64,000 bases of DNA from Sinorhizobium kostiense (GTDB taxonomy: Bacteria; Pseudomonadota; Alphaproteobacteria; Rhizobiales; Rhizobiaceae): positions 1,302,001-1,366,000 of the forward strand of contig NZ_JAGILA010000001.1 of the NCBI RefSeq assembly GCF_017874595.1, given 5' to 3'. Shown here one piece after another: positions 8,247 through 15,708 of the stretch. How positions within the stretch are numbered: the stretch's first letter is position 1; the number at the start of each line of letters is the position of its first letter. The notes under the pieces are model-generated. The model was not told where the DNA came from and made no database searches. It was given only the letters and a program-made list of their open reading frames with translations. The position numbers were made by a program, and so were the translations under genes.

Positions 8247-8276
8247 TTGACCCGCATCACCAATGACGCGGGTCAA
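8247..8276 (-). terminator. hairpin terminator after the CsbD gene
   Basis: TTGACCCGC / GCGGGTCAA form a 9-bp stem with a 12-nt loop, 13 bp beyond the CsbD stop. T-rich sequence flanks it on both strands, so it could stop transcription from either side. Confidence 0.6.
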
Positions 8277-8289
8277 CTGTTTTGTTGGC

Positions 8290-8493
8290 TCACCAGGTCT
8301 GGCGGTTGTACCAGTCGTCAATGTCTTGCCTGATGCGGTCTCTGGCTATTCCGTAACGTTCTTGGATCTTGCCTTCGAGCTGGTCACGGTTACCGTCGAT
8401 CTCATCAAGGTCATCGTCGGTTAGCTTGCCCCACTGTTCCTTCACCTTACCTCTGAGCTGCTTCCAATTGCCTTCGATGCGATTCCAATCCAT
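8290..8493 (-). CDS. CsbD family stress protein
   Basis: This 67-aa protein begins MDWNRIEGNWKQLRGKVKEQWGKL and ends with a Trp-rich tail (DDWYNRQTW). That is the hallmark of the CsbD family: small, abundant, hydrophilic proteins made under general stress in Gram-positive and Gram-negative bacteria, of unknown molecular function. GGAGG precedes the ATG at 8493. Unlike its neighbours, no exact EcfG promoter was found upstream; only a poor match (GAAAC-N17-ATT at 8532-8556) is present. Confidence 0.9.
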   Translation of the reverse strand: MDWNRIEGNWKQLRGKVKEQWGKLTDDDLDEIDGNRDQLEGKIQERYGIARDRIRQDIDDWYNRQTW

Positions 8494-8716
8494 TGGACCC
8501 TCCTGTTCTCAAACCGCACTTCATCAACCCTAATGCGTGGCCGGACTTTTGGTTTCGGCCGAGGTGCTGGAAATTTCCGCTCACCAGGGCAGGAGACTGG
8601 AATATGGTCCTTCTTCGAGCCGCGGCCGCTGGAGGGGAGCGGGGATTTGGCGCGCCCGCGGCTAGGCGAAGTGGGTGGTCTCATCGGACAGATGTTCTGA
8701 ACGAAAGCAGGCGACT

Positions 8717-8741
8717 GGAACTATGAGCGTTCCCGGCAGTT
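8717..8741 (+). promoter_or_regulatory. EcfG/RpoE2-type promoter
   Basis: GGAAC-N17-GTT, 32 bp upstream of the ATG at 8774. Confidence 0.75.
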
Positions 8742-8752
8742 AACCGGAGTAG

Positions 8753-9151
<399 letters not shown>

Positions 9152-9272
9152 TTGCCGTCGTGTCATCACCATCGTATTTCGCGGTGGAACCGCTCCTGCC
9201 CAGGCTTGCTGCGGACCGGCGGAAGCAATTCGAGGTTTTTTCATGGTGCCGGGGGATATCGGGCTTCCGACA

Positions 9273-9297
9273 GGAACCAAAATGCAACACAGGCATT
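9273..9297 (+). promoter_or_regulatory. possible EcfG-type promoter of the sigma gene
   Basis: GGAAC-N18-TT, with ATT at the position of GTT. It is 50 bp upstream of the sigma-factor start and could allow autoregulation. Confidence 0.4.
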
Positions 9298-9347
9298 TTC
9301 CTCCGCGTTACCGAAAATTTACCTCGGGCAGAAGGACGATAGTCGAT

Positions 9348-9869
9348 ATGCCTGCCACAATCAGCGAAGCGCGCCAGCCGTCACCGCAAGTAGAAGAGCA
9401 GGTCGTTGACCTGATCCCGGCCTTGCGAGCTTTCGCGCGCACCTTCACGTCGGCGTCATTTGAGGCGGATGACCTCGTGCAGGAGACTTTGCTGCGCGCA
9501 CTGCGCAGCATCAACCAGTTCGAGCCCGGTACGAGTCTCAAGTCCTGGCTTTTCACAATCATGCGCAACGCTTTCCGCACGCAATATAAACTCCGCAAAC
9601 GCGAGAGCCCCGGGAACACCGATTACGCGGAATTGTCCATTCCAGCGGCGCCCTCGCAGGAATGGTCGGTCCTGAATGGCGAGCTTCGCCAAGCGTTGGG
9701 ATCACTCACTCCCGAGCATCGCGAGGTTCTTGTTCTCGTTGCCGGTTTCGGAATGAGTTACAAGGAAGCCGCCGACATCTGCGACTGCGCAATTGGCACG
9801 ATCAAGAGCCGGCTGAGCCGGGCCCGCGAAGAGCTGACGGTCCAAATGCACGGAAATCCCTTGAATTGA
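9348..9869 (+). CDS. ecfG: EcfG-family RNA polymerase sigma factor
   Basis: A 173-aa ECF sigma factor. Region 2 reads FEADDLVQETLLRALRSI, then SLKSWLFTIMRNAFRTQYK (promoter melting and -10 binding). Region 4 reads LTPEHREVLVLVAGFGMSYKEAADI with the HTH ending GTIKSRLSRAREEL (-35 binding). The pattern is that of EcfG/RpoE2, the general-stress sigma factor of alphaproteobacteria, normally held by NepR and released by phosphorylated PhyR. The ATG at 9348 follows AAGGA. No phyR gene is adjacent. A NepR-like gene sits tail-to-tail at 9994-10152. It is probably a paralog rather than the main EcfG, whose usual nepR-ecfG operon next to phyR is not seen here. Confidence 0.87.
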   Translation: MPATISEARQPSPQVEEQVVDLIPALRAFARTFTSASFEADDLVQETLLRALRSINQFEPGTSLKSWLFTIMRNAFRTQYKLRKRESPGNTDYAELSIPAAPSQEWSVLNGELRQALGSLTPEHREVLVLVAGFGMSYKEAADICDCAIGTIKSRLSRAREELTVQMHGNPLN

Positions 9870-9993
9870 CGTTGAGCCGCTGTCTCTGCCGAACAGTGCC
9901 GGGCGACTCCCCAAGTGACCCCAAAGCCATCGCATTCCAAGTTCTGCTCAGGAGGTGAAGACGTGTTCCGCCCGAAAACGGTGCGCGCACGGG

Positions 9994-10152
9994 TTATCTT
10001 GCCCGAGCGTTAAGGGCCTTTTGCAACTGCCGCGCCAATTCGAGAAGGCGCTCGGGAACCGCCTCCTTCTGGATCTCGTCCATGAGCAGGGCGACTTGCT
10101 CGTCGATCGTCTTGCTACTGGCCGGCTCCCCTGGCGCCTTGTTGTCACTCAT
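9994..10152 (-). CDS. nepR: NepR-like anti-sigma factor, 52 aa
   Basis: The tiny protein has a disordered N-terminus followed by a NepR-like core of two helices split by VPERLLELARQLQKAL. NepR proteins wrap around EcfG with two helices joined by a similar [VI]P[DE]R turn and block RNA polymerase binding. The ATG at 10152 is preferred because GAGGAA lies 7 bases upstream; longer in-frame starts at 10170 and 10239 lack such a site. Convergent orientation to ecfG is unusual, since nepR normally sits in the same operon. The call rests on a short motif and the neighbourhood, so it is a strong suspicion rather than proof. Confidence 0.65.
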   Translation of the reverse strand: MSDNKAPGEPASSKTIDEQVALLMDEIQKEAVPERLLELARQLQKALNARAR

Positions 10153-10271
10153 TCGCGCTTCCTCATTCATGCAGAACTGGAAGACAAATATTCTTCCAGG
10201 CTCCTGGTGTAAATTCGAAATGAGTGGGCATCGGGTCACGCGCGTCCATGGCCGGCAGACGACCAGCTTAC

Positions 10272-10460
10272 TTAGGATTTCGAGGCATGCTGCGGCTTGC
10301 CCTTGCGCTTGGTCGAAGCCATCTCCTTCAGTTCCTTTTCGCTCATGGATTGAACCATTCCCTTCGAAGCGCCTTTGAGTTCGCTTTTCTTCTTCTCGCC
10401 ACGCTTGGCAGCAAGGGCAGCGCCGGCAGCCATTTGCTGCGCCTTCGATTTTGCAGGCAT
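10272..10460 (-). CDS. DUF3008 family small protein
   Basis: The 62-aa Lys-rich protein starts MPAKSKAQQMAAGAALAAKRGE and contains LKGASKGMVQSMSEKELKEMA, matching DUF3008, a short family frequent in alphaproteobacteria and often stress-associated. The ATG at 10460 has AGGAGG at good distance. The exact EcfG promoter at 10498-10524 is 38 bp upstream. Function unknown; the basic, hydrophilic composition could suit nucleic-acid binding, which is only a guess. Confidence 0.85.
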   Translation of the reverse strand: MPAKSKAQQMAAGAALAAKRGEKKKSELKGASKGMVQSMSEKELKEMASTKRKGKPQHASKS

Positions 10461-10497
10461 TTCAATTCCTCCTTCAGCATGACGCTGGAGCGGCACT

Positions 10498-10524
10498 GGA
10501 ACCGGCGAGCGTTGATTATGTTCC
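10498..10524. promoter_or_regulatory. palindromic EcfG-type promoter
   Basis: GGAAC-N17-GTTCC. The minus-strand reading serves the DUF3008 gene at 10460. The plus-strand reading has no downstream plus-strand gene and would run antisense to the SDR at 10671-11459. Confidence 0.7.
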
Positions 10525-10670
10525 CCTGAATTCGTCCGTGGGGAAGAGAAGTTGTATTCGCTCGAGTTGGTCAAACGAACCAGGGCATTCGGTCGGATTT
10601 TGGGTGACCGCCGCATGTACTCCGGATAGAGAGTGCACGTTTCGGTTAGGAGGAATTTCAGGGAGTACGA

Positions 10671-11459
10671 TCAGCGCAACAGCCCTTGACCGCCGTCTAC
10701 CCAAACTGGGCTCCCGGTCACGTGGCGAGCCGCGTCCGAAACGAGGAAGCAGATGACGTCGGCCACGTCTTCCGCTTCCCCGGGCTCACCGCCCGTAAGC
10801 GGCACGTCGCCTTCCGGCCATTCTACCGGGACGGAAGTTTCGTCAGGAGCGCGCAGGTCGGTACTGTCGAGGATATTGGTCTTGATCGCGCCGGGGCAAA
10901 CGGCGTTGACGCGGATACGGTGCTTGCCGAGCTCTAGCGCCAATTGCTGCACCATGGCGACCTGAGCCGCCTTTGTTGCTGCGTAGGCTGTGGCGCCCGG
11001 CGTCGTGAACGTGCGGGTGCCATTGATCGAGGATACGACGACGATCGTGCCGCCGCCGGCCGCCTTCAGATGCGGCACACAGAGGTGAAAGGTGAGATAT
11101 GTGCCGCGCAGATTGGTTGCGATCGTCTCGTCCCACTCATGCGGCTTGAGATCGTCGATCGGCGCCCAGACCCCGTTGATCCCGGCATTCGCGACGACGA
11201 CATCGAGCCGCCCCATATCTGTGATCAGCTGTTCGATCGCCACCCGCATTCGGCGCTCATCCGCCACGTCTGCGATAAGCGCAAGAGCCTCGCCGCCGCG
11301 TGAGCGTATCGCTTCGACGGTAGCCGCAGTCTCCTCCGGAGACCGTGCGAGCGCCGCCACGGCGATGCCATCTTCGGCGAGCTTCAATGCGACCGCCCTG
11401 CCTATGCCGGAGCCGGCGCCGGTTACCAGTGCTACACGTTTCGATATTGGCGCTTTCAC
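10671..11459 (-). CDS. SDR family oxidoreductase
   Basis: A 262-aa classical short-chain dehydrogenase: TGAGSGIGR cofactor loop, NAGI, catalytic Ser in VVSSING, YAATK, and a C-terminal SDAARHVTGSPVWVDGGQ typical of FabG-like members. The likely start is GTG at 11459 preceded by AGGA, since no ATG fits the N-terminus. The gene follows the DUF982 gene by 89 bp on the same strand and could be read through from the promoter at 12502-12526. Substrate unknown. Confidence 0.85.
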   Translation of the reverse strand: MKAPISKRVALVTGAGSGIGRAVALKLAEDGIAVAALARSPEETAATVEAIRSRGGEALALIADVADERRMRVAIEQLITDMGRLDVVVANAGINGVWAPIDDLKPHEWDETIATNLRGTYLTFHLCVPHLKAAGGGTIVVVSSINGTRTFTTPGATAYAATKAAQVAMVQQLALELGKHRIRVNAVCPGAIKTNILDSTDLRAPDETSVPVEWPEGDVPLTGGEPGEAEDVADVICFLVSDAARHVTGSPVWVDGGQGLLR

Positions 11460-11548
11460 CGCTGAGATTCCTCGCTCAGGCTCACGCGAGCCGGGTCAAC
11501 GCGTCCAGCTCGCGCGTTCGCAAAAAAATGAGGGGCAGCGCTTGCCGT

Positions 11549-11842
11549 TCAAGAGTCTTCGCGGGGCCAGCGGTTCACGCGAAATCCCGCTTCCATCGCG
11601 GCATCGAGGAATGCCGATTGAGCGACGGCTGGAGAAGCGTCCCCGTTCAATGCCGCGATGCACTCGGAAAGGGCCGTTTCACGGCCGGAGCCTGTGGTCT
11701 GAGGCCAGTGGTTCTTGAGACACAGCAGCGCATCCCTTGTGCTTTGTACCCGGAGTACGCGGTCATCCTCTTCAAGGATCACCGGCTCGTCCCACAGACG
11801 ATCGACATTCAACTCAACCATATTGCTGTTTCGCCGCTGCAT
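11549..11842 (-). CDS. DUF982 domain-containing protein
   Basis: This 97-aa protein matches DUF982, a family almost confined to Rhizobiales. It has VQSTRDALLCLKNHWPQ, then a cluster ending SECIAALNGDASPAVAQSAFLDAAMEAGFRV split across the last two helices. The ATG at 11842 is supported by GGAGAGG and overlaps the end of the CBS-domain gene by 29 bp, so translation is probably coupled. Function unknown. Confidence 0.85.
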   Translation of the reverse strand: MQRRNSNMVELNVDRLWDEPVILEEDDRVLRVQSTRDALLCLKNHWPQTTGSGRETALSECIAALNGDASPAVAQSAFLDAAMEAGFRVNRWPREDS

Positions 11843-12281
11843 TGCGCCTCTCCTCCGCCGCTGCCGCCATTACTACAGCGCTGACCTCCGGATAAACTCT
11901 GGCAATATCCGCCAATGCCAGAACGCCGGCGGCGTGGCGGTTTTCGTCAACGACCACCAGGCGCCGGATTCCGCAGTTCGCCATCTTTTGCGCAGCAGTC
12001 AGAACGCTGTCGCTTGGCGAGCAGGTTTCCGGCGAAACGACCATGAATTCGCGAACGGCCACCGTCGTTGACAGCCCCTTTGCCAGGACGGATACGACGA
12101 TGTCTCTGTCGGAGATGACGCCAAGGATTGCGCCGACGGGCGGAAACTCCACGGGGAGAAACCCCACCCCCGTCTCGGCCATGAGCCGCGCTGCGGACTG
12201 CGCGGAGTCGTCCATCGATATCGTGTACACAGTTGGCGTCATCAGTGATGCCACGGTGGTGAACGCGTCACGGCCGTCCAT
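11814..12281 (-). CDS. CBS domain-containing protein
   Basis: The 155-aa protein is a tandem CBS pair (about residues 10-70 and 80-135; ISDRDIVVSVLAKGL closes the first repeat). CBS pairs bind adenosine ligands such as AMP, ATP or SAM and regulate partner proteins. No partner domain is fused, so it is a stand-alone module. AGGAGT precedes the ATG. Its start overlaps the end of the 65-aa gene at 12268 and its end overlaps the DUF982 gene, making a tight three-gene unit under the EcfG promoter at 12502-12526. Confidence 0.87.
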   Translation of the reverse strand: MDGRDAFTTVASLMTPTVYTISMDDSAQSAARLMAETGVGFLPVEFPPVGAILGVISDRDIVVSVLAKGLSTTVAVREFMVVSPETCSPSDSVLTAAQKMANCGIRRLVVVDENRHAAGVLALADIARVYPEVSAVVMAAAAEERRNAAAKQQYG

Positions 12282-12465
12282 TGCTTAGACTCCTGCCGTC
12301 GACCGATGCCGGAACCTTGATCTCTTCGGAAGGAGGCGTCGGCAGGGGTAAGTCCACCTGCTGAGGCACGATAACCTGAGCTTCGGCCGAGTTCCTGCGG
12401 CGGCGAGCTTCCAGCGTGCCGGGGTTAGTCTGTCTTGGTGCGGCGCGCTTCAACTTCTGTCGCAT
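12268..12465 (-). CDS. small hypothetical protein, 65 aa
   Basis: A short basic then proline-rich product with a strong AAGGAG ribosome-binding site before the ATG at 12465. It ends 14 bp inside the following CBS gene, which argues for translational coupling. It is the first gene after the exact EcfG promoter at 12502-12526. No family recognised; it may serve mainly as a leader peptide for the CBS gene. Confidence 0.55.
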   Translation of the reverse strand: MRQKLKRAAPRQTNPGTLEARRRRNSAEAQVIVPQQVDLPLPTPPSEEIKVPASVDGRSLSNGRP

Positions 12466-12501
12466 CGCGGTCTCCTTTGCGGTTGGGATGAACGCTCAGC
12501 C

Positions 12502-12526
12502 AACGTGCCGACGAGGCGTTAGTTCC
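12502..12526 (-). promoter_or_regulatory. EcfG/RpoE2-type promoter
   Basis: GGAAC-N17-GTT on the minus strand, 37 bp upstream of the 65-aa/CBS/DUF982 unit. Confidence 0.75.
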
Positions 12527-12578
12527 CTCGGTTGCCGCATTTCGCCGCAAAAACTGAATTTAGCGCGAGATCGGCCGC

Positions 12579-12601
12579 GGCGCCCCTTTGACCGGGGCGC
12601 C
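12579..12601 (-). terminator. hairpin after the CBS/DUF2934 operon
   Basis: GGCGCCCC / GGGGCGCC, an 8-bp stem with a 7-nt loop, lies 35 bp beyond the CBS gene stop at 12636. Terminator-like, but without a clear adjacent T-run. Confidence 0.5.
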
Positions 12602-12635
12602 TCTGCATCAAATGCTGTGAGCGAGCGGTTTTGGA

Positions 12636-13061
12636 CTATTGATTGTGAGTCCCGCCCGGCTCAGTCACGCCTTGCAGGCCTACGCCCGCCAGCGACGGGT
12701 CGGCATGAGCGGCGTCCGCAAGCGATATCACGCCGACGAGGCGCTTGGCGCGATTGACCACCGGCATGCGGCGGACCTGTTCATCGCCCATGTTATGTGC
12801 GACGTCTGAGAGTTCCTCATCGTCGAAACAGTATTTGACGTCGGATGTCATCACGTCCGCGACGCGCGTACTGGCGTCGCGGCCGTGGGCGACGCACCGG
12901 ACCACAATGTCGCGGTCGGTGATCATCCCGACCAGCCGGTCATTGTCGCCAACCGGCAGGAAGCCGATATCGTTCTCGGCCATGTGCTGAGCAACCGCCG
13001 CCACCGTGTCCTGCGGGCTCACAACATGAACATTCTTCGTCATCACGTCTGCTACACGCAT
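12636..13061 (-). CDS. CBS domain-containing protein
   Basis: A second stand-alone tandem CBS protein (141 aa): MRVADVMTKNVHVVSPQDTV opens the first repeat and TRVADVMTSDVKYCFDDE the second. ITDRDIVVRCVAHG resembles the matching segment of the CBS protein at 11814-12281, so the two are probably distant paralogs. GAGGAG lies before the ATG. It follows the DUF2934 gene by 15 bp and probably shares its EcfG promoter at 13343-13367. The ligand and partner are unknown. Confidence 0.88.
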   Translation of the reverse strand: MRVADVMTKNVHVVSPQDTVAAVAQHMAENDIGFLPVGDNDRLVGMITDRDIVVRCVAHGRDASTRVADVMTSDVKYCFDDEELSDVAHNMGDEQVRRMPVVNRAKRLVGVISLADAAHADPSLAGVGLQGVTEPGGTHNQ

Positions 13062-13076
13062 TTTCGATACTCCTCA

Positions 13077-13307
13077 TTATACCTGACCGGCATCGGAATT
13101 ATCCGCCTCTCGACGGGGCGGAGGGCTCGCAGGCGGATTCAGTGCGCCGGTGGCACCTTCCGTCTCTTCCATCGGGCTGGGTGCATCGCCGCGCGTCATC
13201 TCGCGACTGGCTTGCTCCCAATGCCGCTTGTCCTGCCCCTCCGGCCGACCTTCCTGCTCCCAAATGGCATAGGCCCGACGGCGGATGAGTTCCTCTCTGT
13301 CATCCAT
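13077..13307 (-). CDS. DUF2934 domain-containing protein
   Basis: A 76-aa protein beginning MDDREELIRRRAYAIWEQEG with a following HWEQA, the core of DUF2934, a short family widespread in rhizobia and other proteobacteria. The rest is proline-rich and probably disordered. GGAGA precedes the ATG. It is the first gene of a two-gene unit with the CBS protein, driven by the exact EcfG promoter at 13343-13367. Confidence 0.85.
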   Translation of the reverse strand: MDDREELIRRRAYAIWEQEGRPEGQDKRHWEQASREMTRGDAPSPMEETEGATGALNPPASPPPRREADNSDAGQV

Positions 13308-13342
13308 TTCCGATCTCCGAGTGGGTTAGCTGCCCGAATGCC

Positions 13343-13367
13343 AACGACCGAGTCCGTCATTTGTTCC
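13343..13367 (-). promoter_or_regulatory. EcfG/RpoE2-type promoter
   Basis: GGAAC-N17-GTT on the minus strand, 36 bp upstream of the DUF2934 gene; it sits between that gene and the end of glgX. Confidence 0.75.
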
Positions 13368-13390
13368 GTGACGAATGGCGGGGACTGCGG

Positions 13391-15457
13391 CTACGCGTCA
13401 CTGGCCAGCGAATGGGCGCTTTTAGCTGCGAATACGACTGCGCTTTGCTCGATTATATCCTCGACGTCGGAGGCATCCCGGGCTCGAAAGCTTGCAGTCG
13501 CGCTGTCAAACACCCGGTGCCATCGCCGGCCCTCTCCGGGTCCAGGCATCGAAAAGCGACAATCGACCCCAGCATTGAAGATGAGAAGCAGATCGGCCTG
13601 ATCGCCTGCATCGTGCAGATGGACCCCGATTGTCTGCTGTTCCGCCTGATGCCAGTCTTCCTCCGTCATGGCTTGCCCGTCGGGACGCAGCCACGTGACC
13701 AGTTCCCCAGTCAGGAAGCTGTCCTGGCGAAGAAGCGGGTTCGCAAGCCGCAAGGCGATCAGCGCTCGGCAATAAGCAAGGAAATCTTGATCGCTGCCAG
13801 GCCAATCGACCCAGCCGATTTCATTGTCCTGGCAATAGCAGTTGTTGTTGCCGCGCTGGCTGTTGCCGATCTCGTCTCCGCCAAGCACCATCGGCACGCC
13901 CTGGCAGAGCATCAGGGTCGCCATCATCGCTCGGCGCCGGCGCGAGCGGGCCGCGAGGATAGCCTCGTTGTCGGTGGCGCCCTCGACGCCGAGATTGTCC
14001 GAACAATTGTCCGCATGTCCGTCCCGGTTGTCCTCGCCGTTCGCCTCGTTGTGCCGTTCGTTGAAGGACACCGTGTCGGTGAGCGTGAACCCGTCATGAG
14101 CGCTGACCAGATTGACGGATGAGGTCGCCACGCGTCCGGAGTGGTTGAATTCGGTCGGGGAGCCCACGAGCCGCTGCGCGAGGGCAGGCAGTTGGTCGGC
14201 ATCGCGCCTCCAGTAGCGACGCACATCGTCGCGAAACCGGTCGTTCCATTCCCGAAAGGGCGGCGGAAACCCGCCGAGCTGATAGCCGCCGTCTCCTATG
14301 TCCCACGGCTCGGCAATCAATTTCACACCGGCGAGAACCGGGTCCTGGCGAATGGCGTCGAAGAAACCGCCCTCCCGGTCGAATTCAATCTGTTCCCGGC
14401 CGAGCGCGCTCGCCAAATCGAACCGAAAGCCATCCACATGCATCGCGGTAACCCAGTAACGCAAACTGTCGAGGACCATCCGAAGCACCATGGGATGAGC
14501 GACGTTGAGCGTATTGCCGGTGCCTGTCGTATCGAATGTGTGCCTGCCATCGGGCGACTGCCGATAATAGCTCAGGTTGTCGATGCCGCGAAAAGCCAAG
14601 GTCGGGCCGAGCTCGGAACCTTCGCCCGTGTGGTTGTAGACCACATCCATGATCACTTCGATGCCCGCGGCGTGGAAGGCCTTCACCATCGATTTGAACT
14701 CCTGGATGTTTCCGTTGGAGAGATAGCGACGGGCCGGAGCGAAATAGCCGAGCGGCTGATAGCCCCAATAGTTGCGCAAGCCCCTTTCGACCAGGTAGCG
14801 ATCATCGAGGAAGTATTGGACCGGCAGGAGCTCCACCGCCGTTACGCCGAGCTTCGACAGGTGCTCGATAATCGCGGGGTGCGCCATCGCCCGGAAGGTA
14901 CCGCGTTCGTGCTCCGGTATGGCCGGATGCATCAATGTCAAGCCGCGAATATGCGCCTCATAGATTACCGTGTCCGTCCAAGGGCGCCGGATCGCCTGCT
15001 CGCCCTCCCAGTCGAACTCGGGATCCTGCACGACGGCCCTGACTGTATATGGAGCGCTGTCGCGTTCATCGAAGCTCAGGTCGGCTTCCTCGTGCCCGAC
15101 ACAATAGCCGAACAGGGCATCATGCCACGTCAGCTGCCCGAAGATCTGTTTGGCATAGGGATCGAGAAGCAGCTTATTTGGATTGAAGCGGTGCCCGTTC
15201 TTCGGATCGTAGGGGCCGTGCACGCGATATCCGTAGATAGTGCCAGGGCCGGCCCCGGGGAGGAAGCCGGACCATACGTCGCCTTCGCGTGTCGGCAGGG
15301 GAAGTCGGACAATCTCCTCGCGTCCGTCGTCAGAGAACAGGCAAAGGTCGACCCTTTCCGCATGGGCTGAAAAAAGCGCGAAGTGCGTGCCATCGCCTAT
15401 GTACTCGGCTCCAAGCTCAGGCTTGAGGAAGTCCAACTTCGAGAAGGAGAGATCCAT
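13391..15457 (-). CDS. glgX: glycogen debranching enzyme GlgX
   Basis: A 688-aa GH13 isoamylase-type debranching enzyme that cleaves alpha-1,6 branches of glycogen. The N-terminal CBM48-like domain (FALFSAHAERVDLCLF) precedes the catalytic barrel with DVVYNHTGEG, the nucleophile in DGFRFDLAS, the acid Glu in LIAEPWDIG and the AHDGFTLTD motif. The ATG at 15457 begins the family-like sequence; a further 84 open codons upstream are not homologous. Its ribosome-binding site is weak. It is divergent from treZ, and both have exact EcfG promoters, so glycogen breakdown and trehalose formation are probably induced together under stress. Confidence 0.93.
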   Translation of the reverse strand: MDLSFSKLDFLKPELGAEYIGDGTHFALFSAHAERVDLCLFSDDGREEIVRLPLPTREGDVWSGFLPGAGPGTIYGYRVHGPYDPKNGHRFNPNKLLLDPYAKQIFGQLTWHDALFGYCVGHEEADLSFDERDSAPYTVRAVVQDPEFDWEGEQAIRRPWTDTVIYEAHIRGLTLMHPAIPEHERGTFRAMAHPAIIEHLSKLGVTAVELLPVQYFLDDRYLVERGLRNYWGYQPLGYFAPARRYLSNGNIQEFKSMVKAFHAAGIEVIMDVVYNHTGEGSELGPTLAFRGIDNLSYYRQSPDGRHTFDTTGTGNTLNVAHPMVLRMVLDSLRYWVTAMHVDGFRFDLASALGREQIEFDREGGFFDAIRQDPVLAGVKLIAEPWDIGDGGYQLGGFPPPFREWNDRFRDDVRRYWRRDADQLPALAQRLVGSPTEFNHSGRVATSSVNLVSAHDGFTLTDTVSFNERHNEANGEDNRDGHADNCSDNLGVEGATDNEAILAARSRRRRAMMATLMLCQGVPMVLGGDEIGNSQRGNNNCYCQDNEIGWVDWPGSDQDFLAYCRALIALRLANPLLRQDSFLTGELVTWLRPDGQAMTEEDWHQAEQQTIGVHLHDAGDQADLLLIFNAGVDCRFSMPGPGEGRRWHRVFDSATASFRARDASDVEDIIEQSAVVFAAKSAHSLASDA

Positions 15458-15520
15458 GGGGAAGTTCGACCTTCGAATTAAAGCAAGACCAACAATAGAG
15501 AGAATACAGCGTGAGGTGCG

Positions 15521-15545
15521 AACGCACTGCGACCGCGATTGTTCC
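15521..15545 (-). promoter_or_regulatory. EcfG/RpoE2-type promoter (glgX)
   Basis: GGAAC-N17-GTT on the minus strand, 64 bp upstream of glgX. Confidence 0.75.
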
Positions 15546-15576
15546 GGCCTTGTAAGGTTAGCGCCGCCCGAGGGTC

Positions 15577-15601
15577 GGAACTTTGCAACAGGGTCCGGGT
15601 T
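15577..15601 (+). promoter_or_regulatory. EcfG/RpoE2-type promoter (treZ)
   Basis: GGAAC-N17-GTT, 108 bp upstream of treZ. It is divergent from the glgX promoter with 31 bp between them. Confidence 0.72.
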
Positions 15602-15708
15602 GTTAGAGCACGTTCGCGCTTGGGACGCGCTTTGGCTCCTTTTCGTGTGCATGTCGTCCAGACCGCTGCACAGCGCGGACATCCCTCGGGGCCATAGGGT
15701 AACTGCCA

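Noticed and set aside
8532-8556. EcfG-like element (GAAAC-N17-ATT) upstream of the CsbD gene
   Set aside because: Two deviations from the consensus; too weak to call.
9186-9210. GGAAC upstream of the sigma gene considered as its promoter
   Set aside because: No GTT or TT at the right distance; the site at 9273-9297 fits better.
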